Source: Xenophilus sp. AP218F (GTDB taxonomy: Bacteria; Pseudomonadota; Gammaproteobacteria; Burkholderiales; Chromobacteriaceae). Taken from it: a DNA stretch of 64,000 bases. The stretch lies in assembly GCA_002213445.1 (NCBI GenBank), contig NJIE01000011.1:46383-110382 (forward strand), in the 5' to 3' direction. The translations under genes were made by a program, and so were the position numbers. The notes under the pieces were generated by a model. It did no database searches and was not told the origin of the DNA. It saw nothing but the letters and a program-made list of their open reading frames with translations. Shown in pieces: positions 1-9,211 of this stretch (positions within the stretch are counted from its first letter, which is position 1; each line of letters starts with the position of its first letter).

Positions 1-333
1 TGGCAGGCGTCCGGTTCCCTGTTTGGCCTGGTGGTCGCGGCCAGCGCGCTGCAGTTCATCGCGCCGCTGACCAGCTGGCTGCCCGACGACGCGGCGCTGG
101 TGGCCGACAGCGCCTTGTCGGTGCTGGGCGTGCTGATCCTGGTGCACGCCCTGGCGGCCGTGTCCGGGCTGACCCGATTGCGGGTGGCCTGCGGCGTGGT
201 GCTGTTCGCGCCCATCGCGATGCTGTTGCTGGCCGGCACGCTGTCTTTCGCCAATATGGCGGGGTGGGTGACCTTGCCCGACGAGATGGTCAAGGCCATG
301 CAGGGCGCGGCCGAGGTCAAAGAACCGGGCTGA
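1..333 (+). CDS. C-terminal part of an integral membrane protein (5' truncated)
   Basis: The reading frame is open from the first base of the window and stops at 331-333, so the true start lies outside. The visible 110 residues contain about three hydrophobic, Ala/Leu/Val-rich stretches that look like membrane helices, followed by a short charged tail. I do not recognise the family. It is followed at once by a strong hairpin terminator and faces the NUDIX gene convergently. No function is proposed. Confidence 0.6.
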   Translation, partial: WQASGSLFGLVVAASALQFIAPLTSWLPDDAALVADSALSVLGVLILVHALAAVSGLTRLRVACGVVLFAPIAMLLLAGTLSFANMAGWVTLPDEMVKAMQGAAEVKEPG

Positions 334-348
334 GGCGGCCTGAAACCG

Positions 349-384
349 AAAACAGGGCAATCCATTCGGGTTGCCCTGTTTTTT
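349..384. terminator. Rho-independent terminator between convergent genes
   Basis: A perfect 12-bp stem (349-360 with 371-382) with a 10-nt loop is followed by a run of T on the plus strand. It is flanked by A residues on the left, so it may also stop the minus-strand NUDIX transcript. Confidence 0.85.
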
Positions 385-398
385 GCGCGCAGGGAGGC

Positions 399-869
399 TC
401 AGTCCACCTTGGCGATGTAGCGCGCCAATCCCAGCAGCGAGCGCAAGGCCTCGCCTTTGGCGGTGGTTTCATTGCGCAGCCTGGCGTAGCGGCGCAGGAT
501 GGCGCGGCTTTCCACGAACAGGTCAAGCTCGGAGTCCGGCGACGATACCAGCGCGATGCGTTCGATCTCGCTTTGCGGCCGGGCCTGGCCCTGCGCGATG
601 CACAGGTAGACCTTGTGGGCATTGAACGGCGTGATGTGATCGAACAGGTACAGCATGGAGTTGATGCGCAGGCCGGTTTCCTCGCGAATCTCCCGGATCA
701 GCGCCTGCGAGCGCAATTCGCCGCGAATGGCTTTGCCGCCGGGAAGGTTGTAGCGGCCGCCGCGGGAGGCGGTCACCAGGACGCCGTCCGGCATCTCGAT
801 GATGGCGGTGGCGCGCCGTGCCAGATCGTCTGGCAAACGGTCATGTTTTTTGTCTTCCAAGGTGCTCAT
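399..869 (-). CDS. NUDIX hydrolase
   Basis: A 156-residue single-domain protein. Residues 45-67 match the NUDIX box GX5EX7REUXEEXGU exactly (G45, E51, R59-E60, E63-E64, G66), the Mg2+-binding site that cleaves nucleoside diphosphates linked to another group X. No extra recognition domain is visible, so the substrate cannot be named. The ATG at 867-869 starts a protein of normal length. Its upstream neighbour uppP ends in its own terminator, so the gene is probably transcribed alone. It is soluble, with no signal peptide. Confidence 0.85.
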   Translation of the reverse strand: MSTLEDKKHDRLPDDLARRATAIIEMPDGVLVTASRGGRYNLPGGKAIRGELRSQALIREIREETGLRINSMLYLFDHITPFNAHKVYLCIAQGQARPQSEIERIALVSSPDSELDLFVESRAILRRYARLRNETTAKGEALRSLLGLARYIAKVD

Positions 870-983
870 TCTTCAAAAATGTACGACTGTCCGGGCAGGA
901 TGCCGCCCGGCAATATGCTATTGATTCTCAAAAAGATCCGGAGGCGGCCCGGGCTTTGGCTTTATTGTGGCTGGATTGTAAAA

Positions 984-1011
984 CAGCTGACGCCGTTTGG
1001 GGCGTCAGCTG
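984..1011 (-). terminator. Rho-independent terminator of uppP
   Basis: A perfect 11-bp stem (984-994 with 1001-1011), loop of 6. Read on the minus strand it is followed by TTTTA. It lies about 70 nt beyond the uppP stop. Confidence 0.85.
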
Positions 1012-1079
1012 CCTGAAACTGGAACAAAAAAACCTATTGAAATTATTTATATGCCTCATAAATGTCTGCAATCGACATG

Positions 1080-1904
1080 TTATATCCATTTTATCAATAA
1101 GCCGCCGATGCCGAGCAAGAGGCAGTAATACCCGAAGGGGCGCAGGGATTCGATTTCGGTTTTCTTGAAGTAACGCATCAGGAACCAGGTGCTGGCGTAG
1201 GCGCAGGCGCCGGACAGCAGCCCGCAGATCAGCAGCAGCCCCCACTGGTTGTGGGCGTGGTGGGTGAGCTTGGGAACTTCCAGCACCCCGGCGGCGGCGA
1301 TGATGGGCGTGGCGAGGAGGAAGGAGAAGCGCGCCGACGAGGCGTAGTCCAGCCCGTGGGCGAGTCCGGCCACCAGGGTGGCGCCTGAGCGGGAGAAGCC
1401 CGGCAGCAGCGCCAGCGCCTGGCCCAGGCCGATCTTGATCGCCCCGGCGACGCTCAGCTGCTCCAGTTCGTGCGAGGGGGCGCGTTTTTTCAGGCGATCG
1501 CCCAGCAACAGCAGCAGGCCGTTGAGGGCGAGGAAGATCAGCACGGCGGTGGCGCTGGAAAACAGCACGCGCAGCTGTTTCTCCAGCAGCAGCCCCAGCA
1601 ATCCGGCTGGCACGGTGCCGGCGATCAGCAGCCACATCAGCCGCGCCTGGGGATTGCCAGCCTTGAAGCCGGCCTGGAGCCAGCCGCGGAACAGGGCGAT
1701 CCAGTCGCGGCGGAAGTAGAGCAGCAGGGCGGAGGCGGTGCCCAGGTGCAGCACCACCATGAAGGGCAGAAAGTCGGGGCTTTGACGATTGATCGACCAG
1801 CCCAGCCAGTCCGGTATCAGCACCCCGTGGCCCAGGCTGCTGATGGGGAATAGTTCGCTGACTCCCTGAATGACGGCAAACAGCAAGGCTTCGATCGCGT
1901 TCAT
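1080..1904 (-). CDS. uppP: Undecaprenyl-diphosphate phosphatase
   Basis: A 274-residue polytopic inner-membrane protein that dephosphorylates undecaprenyl pyrophosphate, recycling the lipid carrier for peptidoglycan and O-antigen synthesis. The two family signatures are present: an N-terminal QGVSELFPISSLGH (the variant of the usual E-x-x-PxSSxGH site) and PGFSRSGAT in the middle of the protein. The frame is open far upstream; I chose the ATG at 1902-1904 because it gives the family length (E. coli BacA is 273 residues) and has an AGGGA site. The SELFPISSLGH form is common in beta-proteobacterial homologues. Confidence 0.93.
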   Translation of the reverse strand: MNAIEALLFAVIQGVSELFPISSLGHGVLIPDWLGWSINRQSPDFLPFMVVLHLGTASALLLYFRRDWIALFRGWLQAGFKAGNPQARLMWLLIAGTVPAGLLGLLLEKQLRVLFSSATAVLIFLALNGLLLLLGDRLKKRAPSHELEQLSVAGAIKIGLGQALALLPGFSRSGATLVAGLAHGLDYASSARFSFLLATPIIAAAGVLEVPKLTHHAHNQWGLLLICGLLSGACAYASTWFLMRYFKKTEIESLRPFGYYCLLLGIGGLLIKWI

Positions 1905-2008
1905 GGTTGATCCCTGGCAAGATGGCGAGGCCCGGCAGCCTGCGGCGGCCGGAAGCGGCCGCGGGAGCGGCCCTATCCGGCTAACGTGGCGGATCGCTCC
2001 GGGTTGAC

Positions 2009-2629
2009 TCAGCGGGGCGGGGTTTTCTCCAGTTCGGCCTCTTCCTGTTCCAGCTCGCTGCGGATGCGGGCGAAGAAGGCGTGGATGGCGTGGACGGCGG
2101 GCGACAGGCTGGCGAGCCAGATCTGGCGCTGCTCGGGGCTGACCGCTTCGACGAAGGGGCGCATTTCCGGGTCGGGGTGGCGTTCGAAGGCCAGCGCCAG
2201 AATCGGCTCCAGGCAGCCGGCATGTTCGGCGTCGTCGAACAGCAGGCCCCAATCGTCGTTGAGCAGCTCCATGCCGCTCATGAAGCCTTCGGCCCAGTCG
2301 TTGCCGCGCACTTCGCCCTCGGCGTCGGCGTCGAGCCAGGGCTGGCACTCGCCGCCGTCCAGCGCGTGGGCGACGTCCAGCCAATGGCCGGTCAGCAGCT
2401 TCACGAATTTTTCCAGCGCCTTTTCGCTGGGAAAGGCGGCTTCGTCGTCAAAGGCTGCGCCCAGGATCAGCGGCAGGCACTCGCTGGGTTTGATCGCTTC
2501 CGGGCCGGCGAGCAGAGCGGTGAAAAAGCCGTCCAGCTGTTCCAGGTTCATGGCTTGTTGGGGCTGGAAGCGGGCGAGGGTGTCGGCCAGGCGCTGGTAG
2601 TCCTGATCGCTGAGGCTGGTGTGGGGCAT
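2009..2629 (-). CDS. UPF0149 (YecA/YgfB) family protein
   Basis: A 206-residue acidic soluble protein. The pattern LxxLDGFFTALLAGPE near residues 30-45, the G-E-x-x-P-W-L-D segment and the NDWAEGFMSGM segment are typical of the YecA/YgfB (UPF0149) family. These proteins have no established biochemical activity; some members carry a C-terminal SEC-C zinc motif, which is absent here. The start at 2627-2629 has an AAAGG site at proper spacing and skips an unlikely 18-residue N-terminal extension. It lies upstream of uppP on the same strand with a 104-nt gap, so it may share its transcript. Confidence 0.8.
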   Translation of the reverse strand: MPHTSLSDQDYQRLADTLARFQPQQAMNLEQLDGFFTALLAGPEAIKPSECLPLILGAAFDDEAAFPSEKALEKFVKLLTGHWLDVAHALDGGECQPWLDADAEGEVRGNDWAEGFMSGMELLNDDWGLLFDDAEHAGCLEPILALAFERHPDPEMRPFVEAVSPEQRQIWLASLSPAVHAIHAFFARIRSELEQEEAELEKTPPR

Positions 2630-2681
2630 GACGCGCCTTTCGGGTCGAAACGCGGCCATTATCGTTGATGGCCGGGCAAAC

Positions 2682-2706
2682 AAAAAGCCCCGCGGAGGGC
2701 GGGGCT
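2682..2706 (-). terminator. Rho-independent terminator of nupC
   Basis: A perfect 8-bp G+C-rich stem (2686-2693 with 2699-2706) with a 5-nt loop, followed on the minus strand by TTTTTG, just after the nupC stop. Confidence 0.9.
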
Positions 2707-2728
2707 TGCGGGCTGGCGTGGCGAAGGC

Positions 2729-3916
2729 TTACGAAGCCAGAACCAGGCCGGCGATCAGGGCCGACAGGATGCTCACCAGCGAGGAGCCGTAAACCAGCTT
2801 CAGGCCGAAGCGGGACACCATGTTGCCGCGCTCTTCGTCCAGGCCCTTCACCGCGCCGGCGATGATGCCGATGGAGCTGAAGTTGGCGAAGGATACCAGG
2901 AAGATGGACAGCACGCCGCGGGTGTACTCGGACAGGTGGGCGGCCTGGTTCTTCAGTTCCAGCATGGCGACGAACTCGTTGGTCACCAGCTTGGTGGCCA
3001 TGATGCTGCTGGCGGTCAGCGCTTCGTGAGCCGGCACGCCCATCAGCCAGGCGAACGGCCAGAACACATAGCCCAGCATGGTCTGGAAGTTGATGCCGAA
3101 GATGGCGGTGAAGATGTAGTTGACGCAGGCGATCAGGGCGATGAAACCCACCAGCATGGCGGCCACGATCACGGCGATCTTGAAGCCGGTCAGGATGTAT
3201 TCGCCCAGCATTTCGAAGAAGGACACGCGGTGGGTGTCGCTGCTGATCAGCTCGTCTTCGCCATCGGCGCTGTCGTAGGGGTTGATCAGCGACAGGACCA
3301 CGAAGGTGCTGAACAGGTTGAGGATCAGCGCGGTCACCACATAGCGCGGCTCGATCATCTGCATGTAGGAGCCGACGATGGACATGGACACGGTGGACAT
3401 GGCGGTGGCGGCCAGCGTGTACATGCGTTTTTCGTCAAAGGTGTGGATGATGTTCTTGTAGGCGATGAAGTTCTCGGATTGGCCCACCATCATCGAGCTG
3501 ATGGCGTTGAACGATTCGATCTTGCCCATGCCGCTGACCTTGGACAGCACGAAGCCGATGGCCTTGATCACCACCGGCAGCACGCGGATGTGCTGCAGGA
3601 TGCCGATCAGCACCGAGATGAACACGATGGGCATCAGCACCAGCAGGAAGAAGCTGAATTCGCCCTTGTTGAGGATGCCGCCAAAGGCGAAGTTGGTGCC
3701 TTCGTTGGCGAATTCCATCAGCTTGGTGAAGACGCTGGAAATGCTGGTCACGATGGCGAGGCCATAGGTGGTGTTGAGCAGGAAGAACGCCAGCGCGATT
3801 TCCACGACCAGAAGCTGGATCACGGAACGGATCTTGATGTTCTTCCGGTCGCGCGCGACCAGCTGGGTGAGGGCCAGTACAGCGATCAGGCCGAGAACGA
3901 ATTGAAAGATATGCAT
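2729..3916 (-). CDS. nupC: Concentrative nucleoside transporter NupC
   Basis: A 395-residue inner-membrane protein that imports nucleosides with protons or sodium. It resembles E. coli NupC (about 400 residues) throughout. Diagnostic pieces include [22 protein letters not shown], the MGVP motif, [15 protein letters not shown], and [18 protein letters not shown] near the C-terminus. Around nine to ten hydrophobic helices are visible. The start codon is the only sensible one. It is a single-gene unit with its own terminator; the long 5' region holds no gene. Confidence 0.93.
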   Translation of the reverse strand: MHIFQFVLGLIAVLALTQLVARDRKNIKIRSVIQLLVVEIALAFFLLNTTYGLAIVTSISSVFTKLMEFANEGTNFAFGGILNKGEFSFFLLVLMPIVFISVLIGILQHIRVLPVVIKAIGFVLSKVSGMGKIESFNAISSMMVGQSENFIAYKNIIHTFDEKRMYTLAATAMSTVSMSIVGSYMQMIEPRYVVTALILNLFSTFVVLSLINPYDSADGEDELISSDTHRVSFFEMLGEYILTGFKIAVIVAAMLVGFIALIACVNYIFTAIFGINFQTMLGYVFWPFAWLMGVPAHEALTASSIMATKLVTNEFVAMLELKNQAAHLSEYTRGVLSIFLVSFANFSSIGIIAGAVKGLDEERGNMVSRFGLKLVYGSSLVSILSALIAGLVLAS

Positions 3917-4263
3917 AGTAGTTATCGCTTTTGGGATTAACTTGCGGAGCGAGATATCAATTCAGCGGCCTTGGGCTCGCGGCGAAGCGGGCTTGCGGCG
4001 CTGCTTTTTTTATGTGCGCAAACCACCGGGTACTGAACTGACACCCGAAAAGCTCGCGCTTTTGGTTGGTGTTGCCAATTCCATGACTCATGCGGACTAC
4101 GACATTGCGAACCGGCGCGCCATGATGCTGCTTGGATGCGCCGGCTTCGTGACCCGAACATTGCCTTGATGTGAAGATAAAAACCAGTCTTTAGATCAAA
4201 GAAATTGCGGGCCAACATGTTTCGGGCCCGCAATCATAGCGATTGCGGGCCCGAAAAGCCTTG
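3917..4263. other. Intergenic region between nupC and rlmD
   Basis: The 347 bases contain no credible gene; a 75-codon frame on the plus strand has no ribosome binding site or recognisable product. The stretch must hold the nupC promoter (minus strand), but I could not pick one with confidence. The rlmD-proximal end contains a large palindrome, listed separately, and one further copy of its ATTGCGGGCC arm at 4204-4213. Confidence 0.6.
4221..4255. repeat. Perfect 15-bp inverted repeat downstream of rlmD
   Basis: TTCGGGCCCGCAATC at 4221-4235 is exactly complementary to 4241-4255, with a 5-nt loop. There is no T-run on either side, so it is not a classical terminator, though it lies right after the rlmD stop. 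It may be a transcript-end hairpin that protects the mRNA. Confidence 0.8.
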
Positions 4264-5808
4264 TTATTCCTCGGATTGTTGCGCTTCCGCCTCACGGCGC
4301 GCCTTCTCCTGGAAATAATGCACACGGCGCGCTTCCTTGGCGGCGGCTTTTTCGGCCATTTCCTGCGCCTTGCGGGCCAGTTCCGTCGCTTCTTCCGCCT
4401 TGCGGGCCGCCTTGGCGGCTTCGCGTTCGGCGGCCTCCGCCGCTTCTATCGCTTCCACTTCCTTCCGGGTCTTGCACGGACCTGTCTTTTCGAACCAGGC
4501 CACCGACTCCACGTGGGCGGTGTGCGGGAACATATTGATGATGCCCGCCGTTTTCAGCGTATAGCCCTTGGTATGCACCAGCACGCCCGCGTCGCGCGCC
4601 AGCGTGGCCGGGTTGCAGGATACGTAGACGATGCGGCGCGGCGCGGTGTCTTCGGTGATGGCTTTGAGGAGCTGCACCGCGCCGTCGCGGGGCGGGTCCA
4701 CCAGCATCTTGTCGAAACGGCCGAGCGCGGCGAACGATTCTTCGGTCACCTCGAACAGGTTGGCCATCTCGTAGCTCACCTTGTCCTGCAGCTGGTTGTG
4801 GGTGGCGTTTTCCACCGCGCGCTTGACCAGCGCCTGGCTGCCTTCCATGCCGTGCACGGTGGCGCCGGAACGGGCGATGGGCAGGGTGAAGTTGCCGATG
4901 CCGCAGAACATGTCGGCGATGCGCTCGCCCGGCTGCGGGTCGAGGAAGTGCAGCGCGCGCGCCACCATCACCGCGTTGATCTGCGGGTTCACCTGAGTGA
5001 ATTCGGTGGGGTAGTAGGGCATCTCCACGCCGTACTCGGGCAGGCTGTAGGTCAGCTTGGGCGCGTCCAGCGGGTAGATCGGGTAACAGGTGTCCGGCCC
5101 CTTGGGCTGCAGCCAGATCTGCAGCGCCCGCGTCGGGCCGCGATGGGCGTCGGCGAAATCCTTGAGGATGGCGAAGTCGGCGTCGGTGATGTCGTCCATG
5201 TTGCGGAACACCAGGATGTCGACCTGGTCGCCCACCGCCACTTCCACCTGCGGCATGCGCTGGCTGATGGACAACGTGGCGATCATCGCGCGCAGCGGCA
5301 TGATCAGGTCGGAGATGTGCTTGGGCAGGATGTGGCACTCGCGCATCTCGGCGATGTAGCTGGAGCTCTTTTCATGGAAGCCCACCAGCACGCCGCCCTT
5401 CTTGGCCACCATGCGCGCCGACAGCCGGGCGCGATGGCGATAATGCCAGGCCGGGCCGGCGATAGGGGTCAGGATGCATTCGGCTTTGACTTTGCCGATG
5501 CGCTGCAGATTGTCTTCCAGCACGCGCTGCTTGATGGCGACTTGCGCGCTGAACTCCACGTGCTGCATCGAACAGCCGCCGCAGACGCCGAAGTGCGGGC
5601 AGCGCGGCTCGGCGCGCATGAAGCTTTCCTTCATCACCACGCTGGTGTTGGCGTTTTCGTAGCTGGGCTTTTTGCGGTAGCTGCTGTAGACAACCGTCTC
5701 GTACGGCAGGGCGCCATCGATGAAAATGGTCTTGCCGTCAACGTGGGCGACCCCCCGGCCTTCGTGGTCCAGCGACTCGACCTGCGCGATAGTCTGTTTG
5801 TGCGTCAT
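4264..5808 (-). CDS. rlmD: 23S rRNA (uracil-1939-C5)-methyltransferase
   Basis: A 514-residue SAM-dependent RNA methyltransferase. An N-terminal TRAM-like segment is followed by the Fe-S cluster motif C-x5-CGGC ([10 protein letters not shown]) and a fourth Cys in ECHIL. The C-terminal domain has the SAM site ([12 protein letters not shown]), DPPRDG, and the catalytic-cysteine motif [11 protein letters not shown]. coli RlmD is about 433 residues. Here the last ~75 residues form a highly charged Ala/Glu/Lys helix with no family counterpart that I know. The frame is open well upstream; the ATG at 5806-5808 gives the conserved N-terminus. Confidence 0.92.
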   Translation of the reverse strand: MTHKQTIAQVESLDHEGRGVAHVDGKTIFIDGALPYETVVYSSYRKKPSYENANTSVVMKESFMRAEPRCPHFGVCGGCSMQHVEFSAQVAIKQRVLEDNLQRIGKVKAECILTPIAGPAWHYRHRARLSARMVAKKGGVLVGFHEKSSSYIAEMRECHILPKHISDLIMPLRAMIATLSISQRMPQVEVAVGDQVDILVFRNMDDITDADFAILKDFADAHRGPTRALQIWLQPKGPDTCYPIYPLDAPKLTYSLPEYGVEMPYYPTEFTQVNPQINAVMVARALHFLDPQPGERIADMFCGIGNFTLPIARSGATVHGMEGSQALVKRAVENATHNQLQDKVSYEMANLFEVTEESFAALGRFDKMLVDPPRDGAVQLLKAITEDTAPRRIVYVSCNPATLARDAGVLVHTKGYTLKTAGIINMFPHTAHVESVAWFEKTGPCKTRKEVEAIEAAEAAEREAAKAARKAEEATELARKAQEMAEKAAAKEARRVHYFQEKARREAEAQQSEE

Positions 5809-5946
5809 CGTCTTGCTTGCAAAATCAAACGGTAAAACGCGGATTTTCTCAAAATCCGCCAAGACGTGCTGGTTTTTTTGCAAGCTGGGCGTTTTGGGAC
5901 TTTCTGATAGAATCAAAGCTGTCCTTGGAACCATGATGGGTGCGGT

Positions 5947-6864
5947 ATGTTGAAACGATTGTCGATGTTGGCGCTGGGAGCGTTGCTGATGGTTCCCGGT
6001 CATGCGGCAGTCGTGCCCGCGCCCGACGTGGCGATCCATTCGCAAGGCCGCCATCTGGTGCTGAACCTGCCGCAGGCGCGGCTGTTCGTCTACCAAGACG
6101 GCCAGCTGCAGAAAATCTATCCGGTGGCGGTGGGCAAGATGCTGACCCAGACGCCCACCGGCAGTTTCGACATCACCGGCATCTACAAGGCGCCCGCCTG
6201 GCACGTGCCCAAATCCATCCAGGAAGAAATGAAGCGCAACGGCAAGCCGGTGCAGACCGTGGTGCCGCCCGGGCCGGACAATCCGCTGGGGCCGGTGTTC
6301 GTGCGTTTCGGCGAGAGCAAGCTGGGCCTGGGCTTTCACGGCACCAACGCGCCTGGCTCGGTGCCCGGCTTTCGCAGCCACGGTTGCGTGCGCCTGAAGA
6401 ACAACGACGCGCTCGAGCTGGCCGGCACGGTCGCCCGCGGCGACGCCGTCACGGTGGCCTATCAGACCATCCTGCTCAATCAGGACGAAGCGGGCGAGCT
6501 GTGGCTGACGGTTTACCGCAATCATTACAAGCAGGACGACCCGTCGCTGTCTCTCCTGGCCAAGACCTTGCTGGACTGGCAGCAGCGCAACCAGCGCGCG
6601 CTGTTCGGCAAACGGGTGGACCAAGCGCTGGCCCAGCGCGACGGCAAGCCGGTGTGCCTGAGTTGCAAGCCGGCCGCCAAGGCCGCGATCAACGGCAGCC
6701 TGGCTGCGGTGCGCTGGCTGTCCACCACCACCGAACAAGCGGCCCCGAGCGGCGAGCCGCTGCTCGCGCCGCCGGCCAGCGCGCCGGAGGGCGAACGGCA
6801 GCCTGGCCCGCCGATGAGCGGCAGGCACGGCACGCCTGGCGGCAAGACCGCGCAGGCTGCTTGA
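5947..6864 (+). CDS. L,D-transpeptidase, YkuD family, exported
   Basis: A 305-residue protein with a signal peptide (residues 1-20, ending GHA). The YkuD domain spans about 35-175 and holds the active site [10 protein letters not shown]...SHGCVRL, with His131 and the nucleophile Cys147. Such enzymes form 3-3 peptidoglycan cross-links or attach proteins to peptidoglycan in the periplasm. A C-terminal region of about 110 residues is low in hydrophobicity and ends in a Pro/Gly-rich tail. Which reaction this paralogue performs cannot be told from sequence. It is transcribed alone, ending in a strong terminator. Confidence 0.88.
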   Translation: MLKRLSMLALGALLMVPGHAAVVPAPDVAIHSQGRHLVLNLPQARLFVYQDGQLQKIYPVAVGKMLTQTPTGSFDITGIYKAPAWHVPKSIQEEMKRNGKPVQTVVPPGPDNPLGPVFVRFGESKLGLGFHGTNAPGSVPGFRSHGCVRLKNNDALELAGTVARGDAVTVAYQTILLNQDEAGELWLTVYRNHYKQDDPSLSLLAKTLLDWQQRNQRALFGKRVDQALAQRDGKPVCLSCKPAAKAAINGSLAAVRWLSTTTEQAAPSGEPLLAPPASAPEGERQPGPPMSGRHGTPGGKTAQAA

Positions 6865-6887
6865 GGCCAGCGCGAGGATCCCTGCCA

Positions 6888-6921
6888 GACAAAGCCCGGT
6901 TACGCCGGGCTTTGTCGTTTT
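6888..6921 (+). terminator. Rho-independent terminator after the L,D-transpeptidase
   Basis: A perfect 12-bp stem (6888-6899 with 6905-6916), 5-nt loop, followed by GTTTT. Confidence 0.88.
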
Positions 6922-6945
6922 GCGGGCGCCGCGCCTGGGGCCTGC

Positions 6946-8223
6946 TTAGCGCGCGGCGGCTTTCAGCGCCTGATCGATGTCGGCCAGGATGTCGTCGATG
7001 TGCTCGATGCCGATGGACAGCCGCACCAGTTCCGGCCGCACGCCGGCCTTGAGCTGCTCCTCCGGCGATAGCTGGCGGTGGGTGGTGGTGGCCGGGTGGC
7101 AGGCCAGCGATTTGGCGTCGCCGATATTCACCAGCCGGGTGATCAGCTGCAGCGCGTCGATGAAGCGGCCGCCCGCTTCCGCGCCGCCCTTGATGCCGAA
7201 GGCGAGAATCCCCGAGCCGCGGCCGCCCAGGTAGCGGTCCACCAGAGGCTTGCCCGGGCTGTCCGGCAGCGCCGCGTATTCCACCCATTCCACCGCCGGG
7301 TCGGCTTGCAGATGCAAGGCGGCCTTGAGCGCGTTGTCGGCGATGCGGTCCATGCGCAGCGCCAGCGTTTCGATGCCTTGCAGGATCAGGAAGGCGTTGA
7401 ACGGCGAGATCGCCGCGCCGGTATTGCGCAGCGGCACCACCCGCGCCCGGGCGATGTAGGCGGCCGGCCCCAGCGCTTCCACGTAGTTGACGCCGTGGTA
7501 GCTGACGTCCGGCGTGTTCAGGCGCACGAAGCGCTCGGCGTGTTCGCCCCAGGGGAACTTGCCGGAGTCGACGATGATGCCACCTATGCTGTTGCCGTGG
7601 CCGCCCAGGTATTTGGTCAGGCTGTGCACCACGATGTCGGCGCCGTGCTCGAACGGCCGGCACAGATAGGGCGAGGGCACGGTGTTGTCGACGATCAGCG
7701 GCAGGCCGTGGCGGTGCGCTTCCGACGCGAAGGCGGCGAAATCCACCACGTTGCCCAGCGGGTTGCCGATGGATTCGCAGAACACCGCCTTGGTCTTGTC
7801 GTCCACCAGCGCCGCGATGGCCGCCGGGTCGCGATAGTCGACGAAGCGCACTTCGATGCCGAATTGCGGAAAGGTATGTGCGAACAGATTGTAGGTGCCG
7901 CCGTACAGGGTGCTGGTGGCGATGATGTTGTCGCCGGCTTCGGCGATGGTCTGGATCGCGTAGGTGATCGCCGCCATGCCGGAGGCCACCGCCAGCGCGC
8001 CGATGCCGCCCTCCAGCGCCGCCACCCGCTTTTCCAGCACGTCGGTGGTGGGGTTCATGATGCGGGTGTAGATATTGCCCGGCACCTTGAGGTCGAACAG
8101 GTCCGCCCCGTGCTGGGTGCTGTCGAAGGCGTAGCTGGTGGTCTGATACAGCGGCACGGCGACTGCCTTGGTGGTGGGGTCGGGGCTGTAGCCGGCGTGA
8201 ACGGCCAGGGTCTCCAGTTTCAT
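6946..8223 (-). CDS. metY: O-acetylhomoserine sulfhydrylase (PLP)
   Basis: A 425-residue cytosolic PLP enzyme of the Cys/Met metabolism family that makes homocysteine from O-acetyl-homoserine and sulfide. The Schiff-base lysine is K204 in HSLTKYLGGHGNS; the phosphate-binding SGMAAI and the N-terminal TLAVHAGYSPDP motif are typical. The length and the long loops (NIYTRIMNPT, the SYHGVNY segment) point to MetY rather than MetB or MetC, which are shorter. The ATG at 8221-8223 is chosen over one 24 nt upstream because AGGAGA lies 8 nt before it. Sulfhydrylation of O-succinyl-homoserine (MetZ) is less likely. Confidence 0.85.
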   Translation of the reverse strand: MKLETLAVHAGYSPDPTTKAVAVPLYQTTSYAFDSTQHGADLFDLKVPGNIYTRIMNPTTDVLEKRVAALEGGIGALAVASGMAAITYAIQTIAEAGDNIIATSTLYGGTYNLFAHTFPQFGIEVRFVDYRDPAAIAALVDDKTKAVFCESIGNPLGNVVDFAAFASEAHRHGLPLIVDNTVPSPYLCRPFEHGADIVVHSLTKYLGGHGNSIGGIIVDSGKFPWGEHAERFVRLNTPDVSYHGVNYVEALGPAAYIARARVVPLRNTGAAISPFNAFLILQGIETLALRMDRIADNALKAALHLQADPAVEWVEYAALPDSPGKPLVDRYLGGRGSGILAFGIKGGAEAGGRFIDALQLITRLVNIGDAKSLACHPATTTHRQLSPEEQLKAGVRPELVRLSIGIEHIDDILADIDQALKAAAR

Positions 8224-8439
8224 CTCGCGTTTCTCCTGTCTAGTCAATTTGAATGGCGGGCGATTCGAACTTACTCGCGATTTGTCCTCAACTCAAAGAA
8301 ATATCAAGCGGCTGCCATATTCCATTTCTTGCTATGCGGGAGGTCGGGTGCGCCGGCGCGCCGATTGGCAAGAATCGGGTCGCCGCCGCGGCGCGCGTCT
8401 GTCACCTTGCTGGTGTCGATTACCGCTAGGGAGCGAGAC

Positions 8440-9204
8440 ATGAATGCATTGGCGGGCAAGGTTGCCCTGATTACCGGCGCGAGTTCCGGCATTGGCCGCG
8501 CCACGGCTGTGCTGTTCGCGCAACACGGCGCGGCGCTGGTTCTGACGGGACGCAGGCAAAAGGAGCTGAATGCGCTGTTGGCCGAGTTGTCGGCCCTGGG
8601 CGCCCGCGCGGCGGCGCTGGCCGGCGATGTGGCCGACGAGGCGCATGCCCGGGCGGCGGTGCGCCTGGCCGTCGAGAATTTTGGCGGGCTGGATATCGCC
8701 GTCAACAACGCCGGCACGCTGGGAGAGCCGCAGCCGACGCCGGACGTGCCGCTGGAAGCGTGGCGGCGCACGCTGGATACCAATCTGACCGGCGCTTTTC
8801 TCGGCGCCAAGCACCAATTGCCGGCCATGCTGCGCCGCGGCGGCGGCTCGGTGATCTTTACTTCCAGTTTTGTCGGTTATCGCGTCGGCTTGCCGAATAT
8901 GGCGGCTTACGCGGCCAGCAAGGCCGGGTTGATCGGCTTGACCCAGGCGCTGGCCGGCGAGTTCGGCGGCCGCGGCATTCGGGTGAACGCCCTGCTGCCG
9001 GGCGGAACCGATACGCCGATGGGACGCGCAGCGGCCGATAGCGCCGAAGCCAGGGCCTGGGTGGAGGGCTTGCATGCCTTGAAGCGCCTGGCTCGGCCGG
9101 AGGAAATCGCCCAGTCGGCGCTGTTCCTGGCTTCCGACGCCTCCAGCTTTACCACCGGCGCGGCGCTGCTGGCCGATGGCGGGGCGTCGATCAGCCGCAG
9201 CTGA
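8440..9204 (+). CDS. Short-chain dehydrogenase/reductase
   Basis: A 254-residue classical SDR. The NAD(P) motif TGASSGIG (12-19), NNAG (89-92), a catalytic Ser near 143, Tyr157 and Lys161 (YAASK) are all present, and an arginine-rich stretch after beta-2 (TGRRQ) suggests NADP(H). The substrate is unknown. The ATG at 8440 has an AGGGAGCGAG purine tract before it; the open frame extends far upstream only by chance through metY antisense. It ends 7 bp from the convergent MocR gene with no terminator between them. Confidence 0.85.
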   Translation: MNALAGKVALITGASSGIGRATAVLFAQHGAALVLTGRRQKELNALLAELSALGARAAALAGDVADEAHARAAVRLAVENFGGLDIAVNNAGTLGEPQPTPDVPLEAWRRTLDTNLTGAFLGAKHQLPAMLRRGGGSVIFTSSFVGYRVGLPNMAAYAASKAGLIGLTQALAGEFGGRGIRVNALLPGGTDTPMGRAAADSAEARAWVEGLHALKRLARPEEIAQSALFLASDASSFTTGAALLADGGASISRS

Positions 9205-9211
9205 GCGGGCC

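Noticed and set aside
3942..4169. 75-codon frame between nupC and rlmD
   Set aside because: No ribosome site, no recognisable product; the region is better explained as nupC upstream DNA.
4264..6828. Very long minus-strand frame covering rlmD and the antisense of the L,D-transpeptidase gene
   Set aside because: Only the part from 5808 down matches RlmD; the upstream part is the shadow of the transpeptidase gene.
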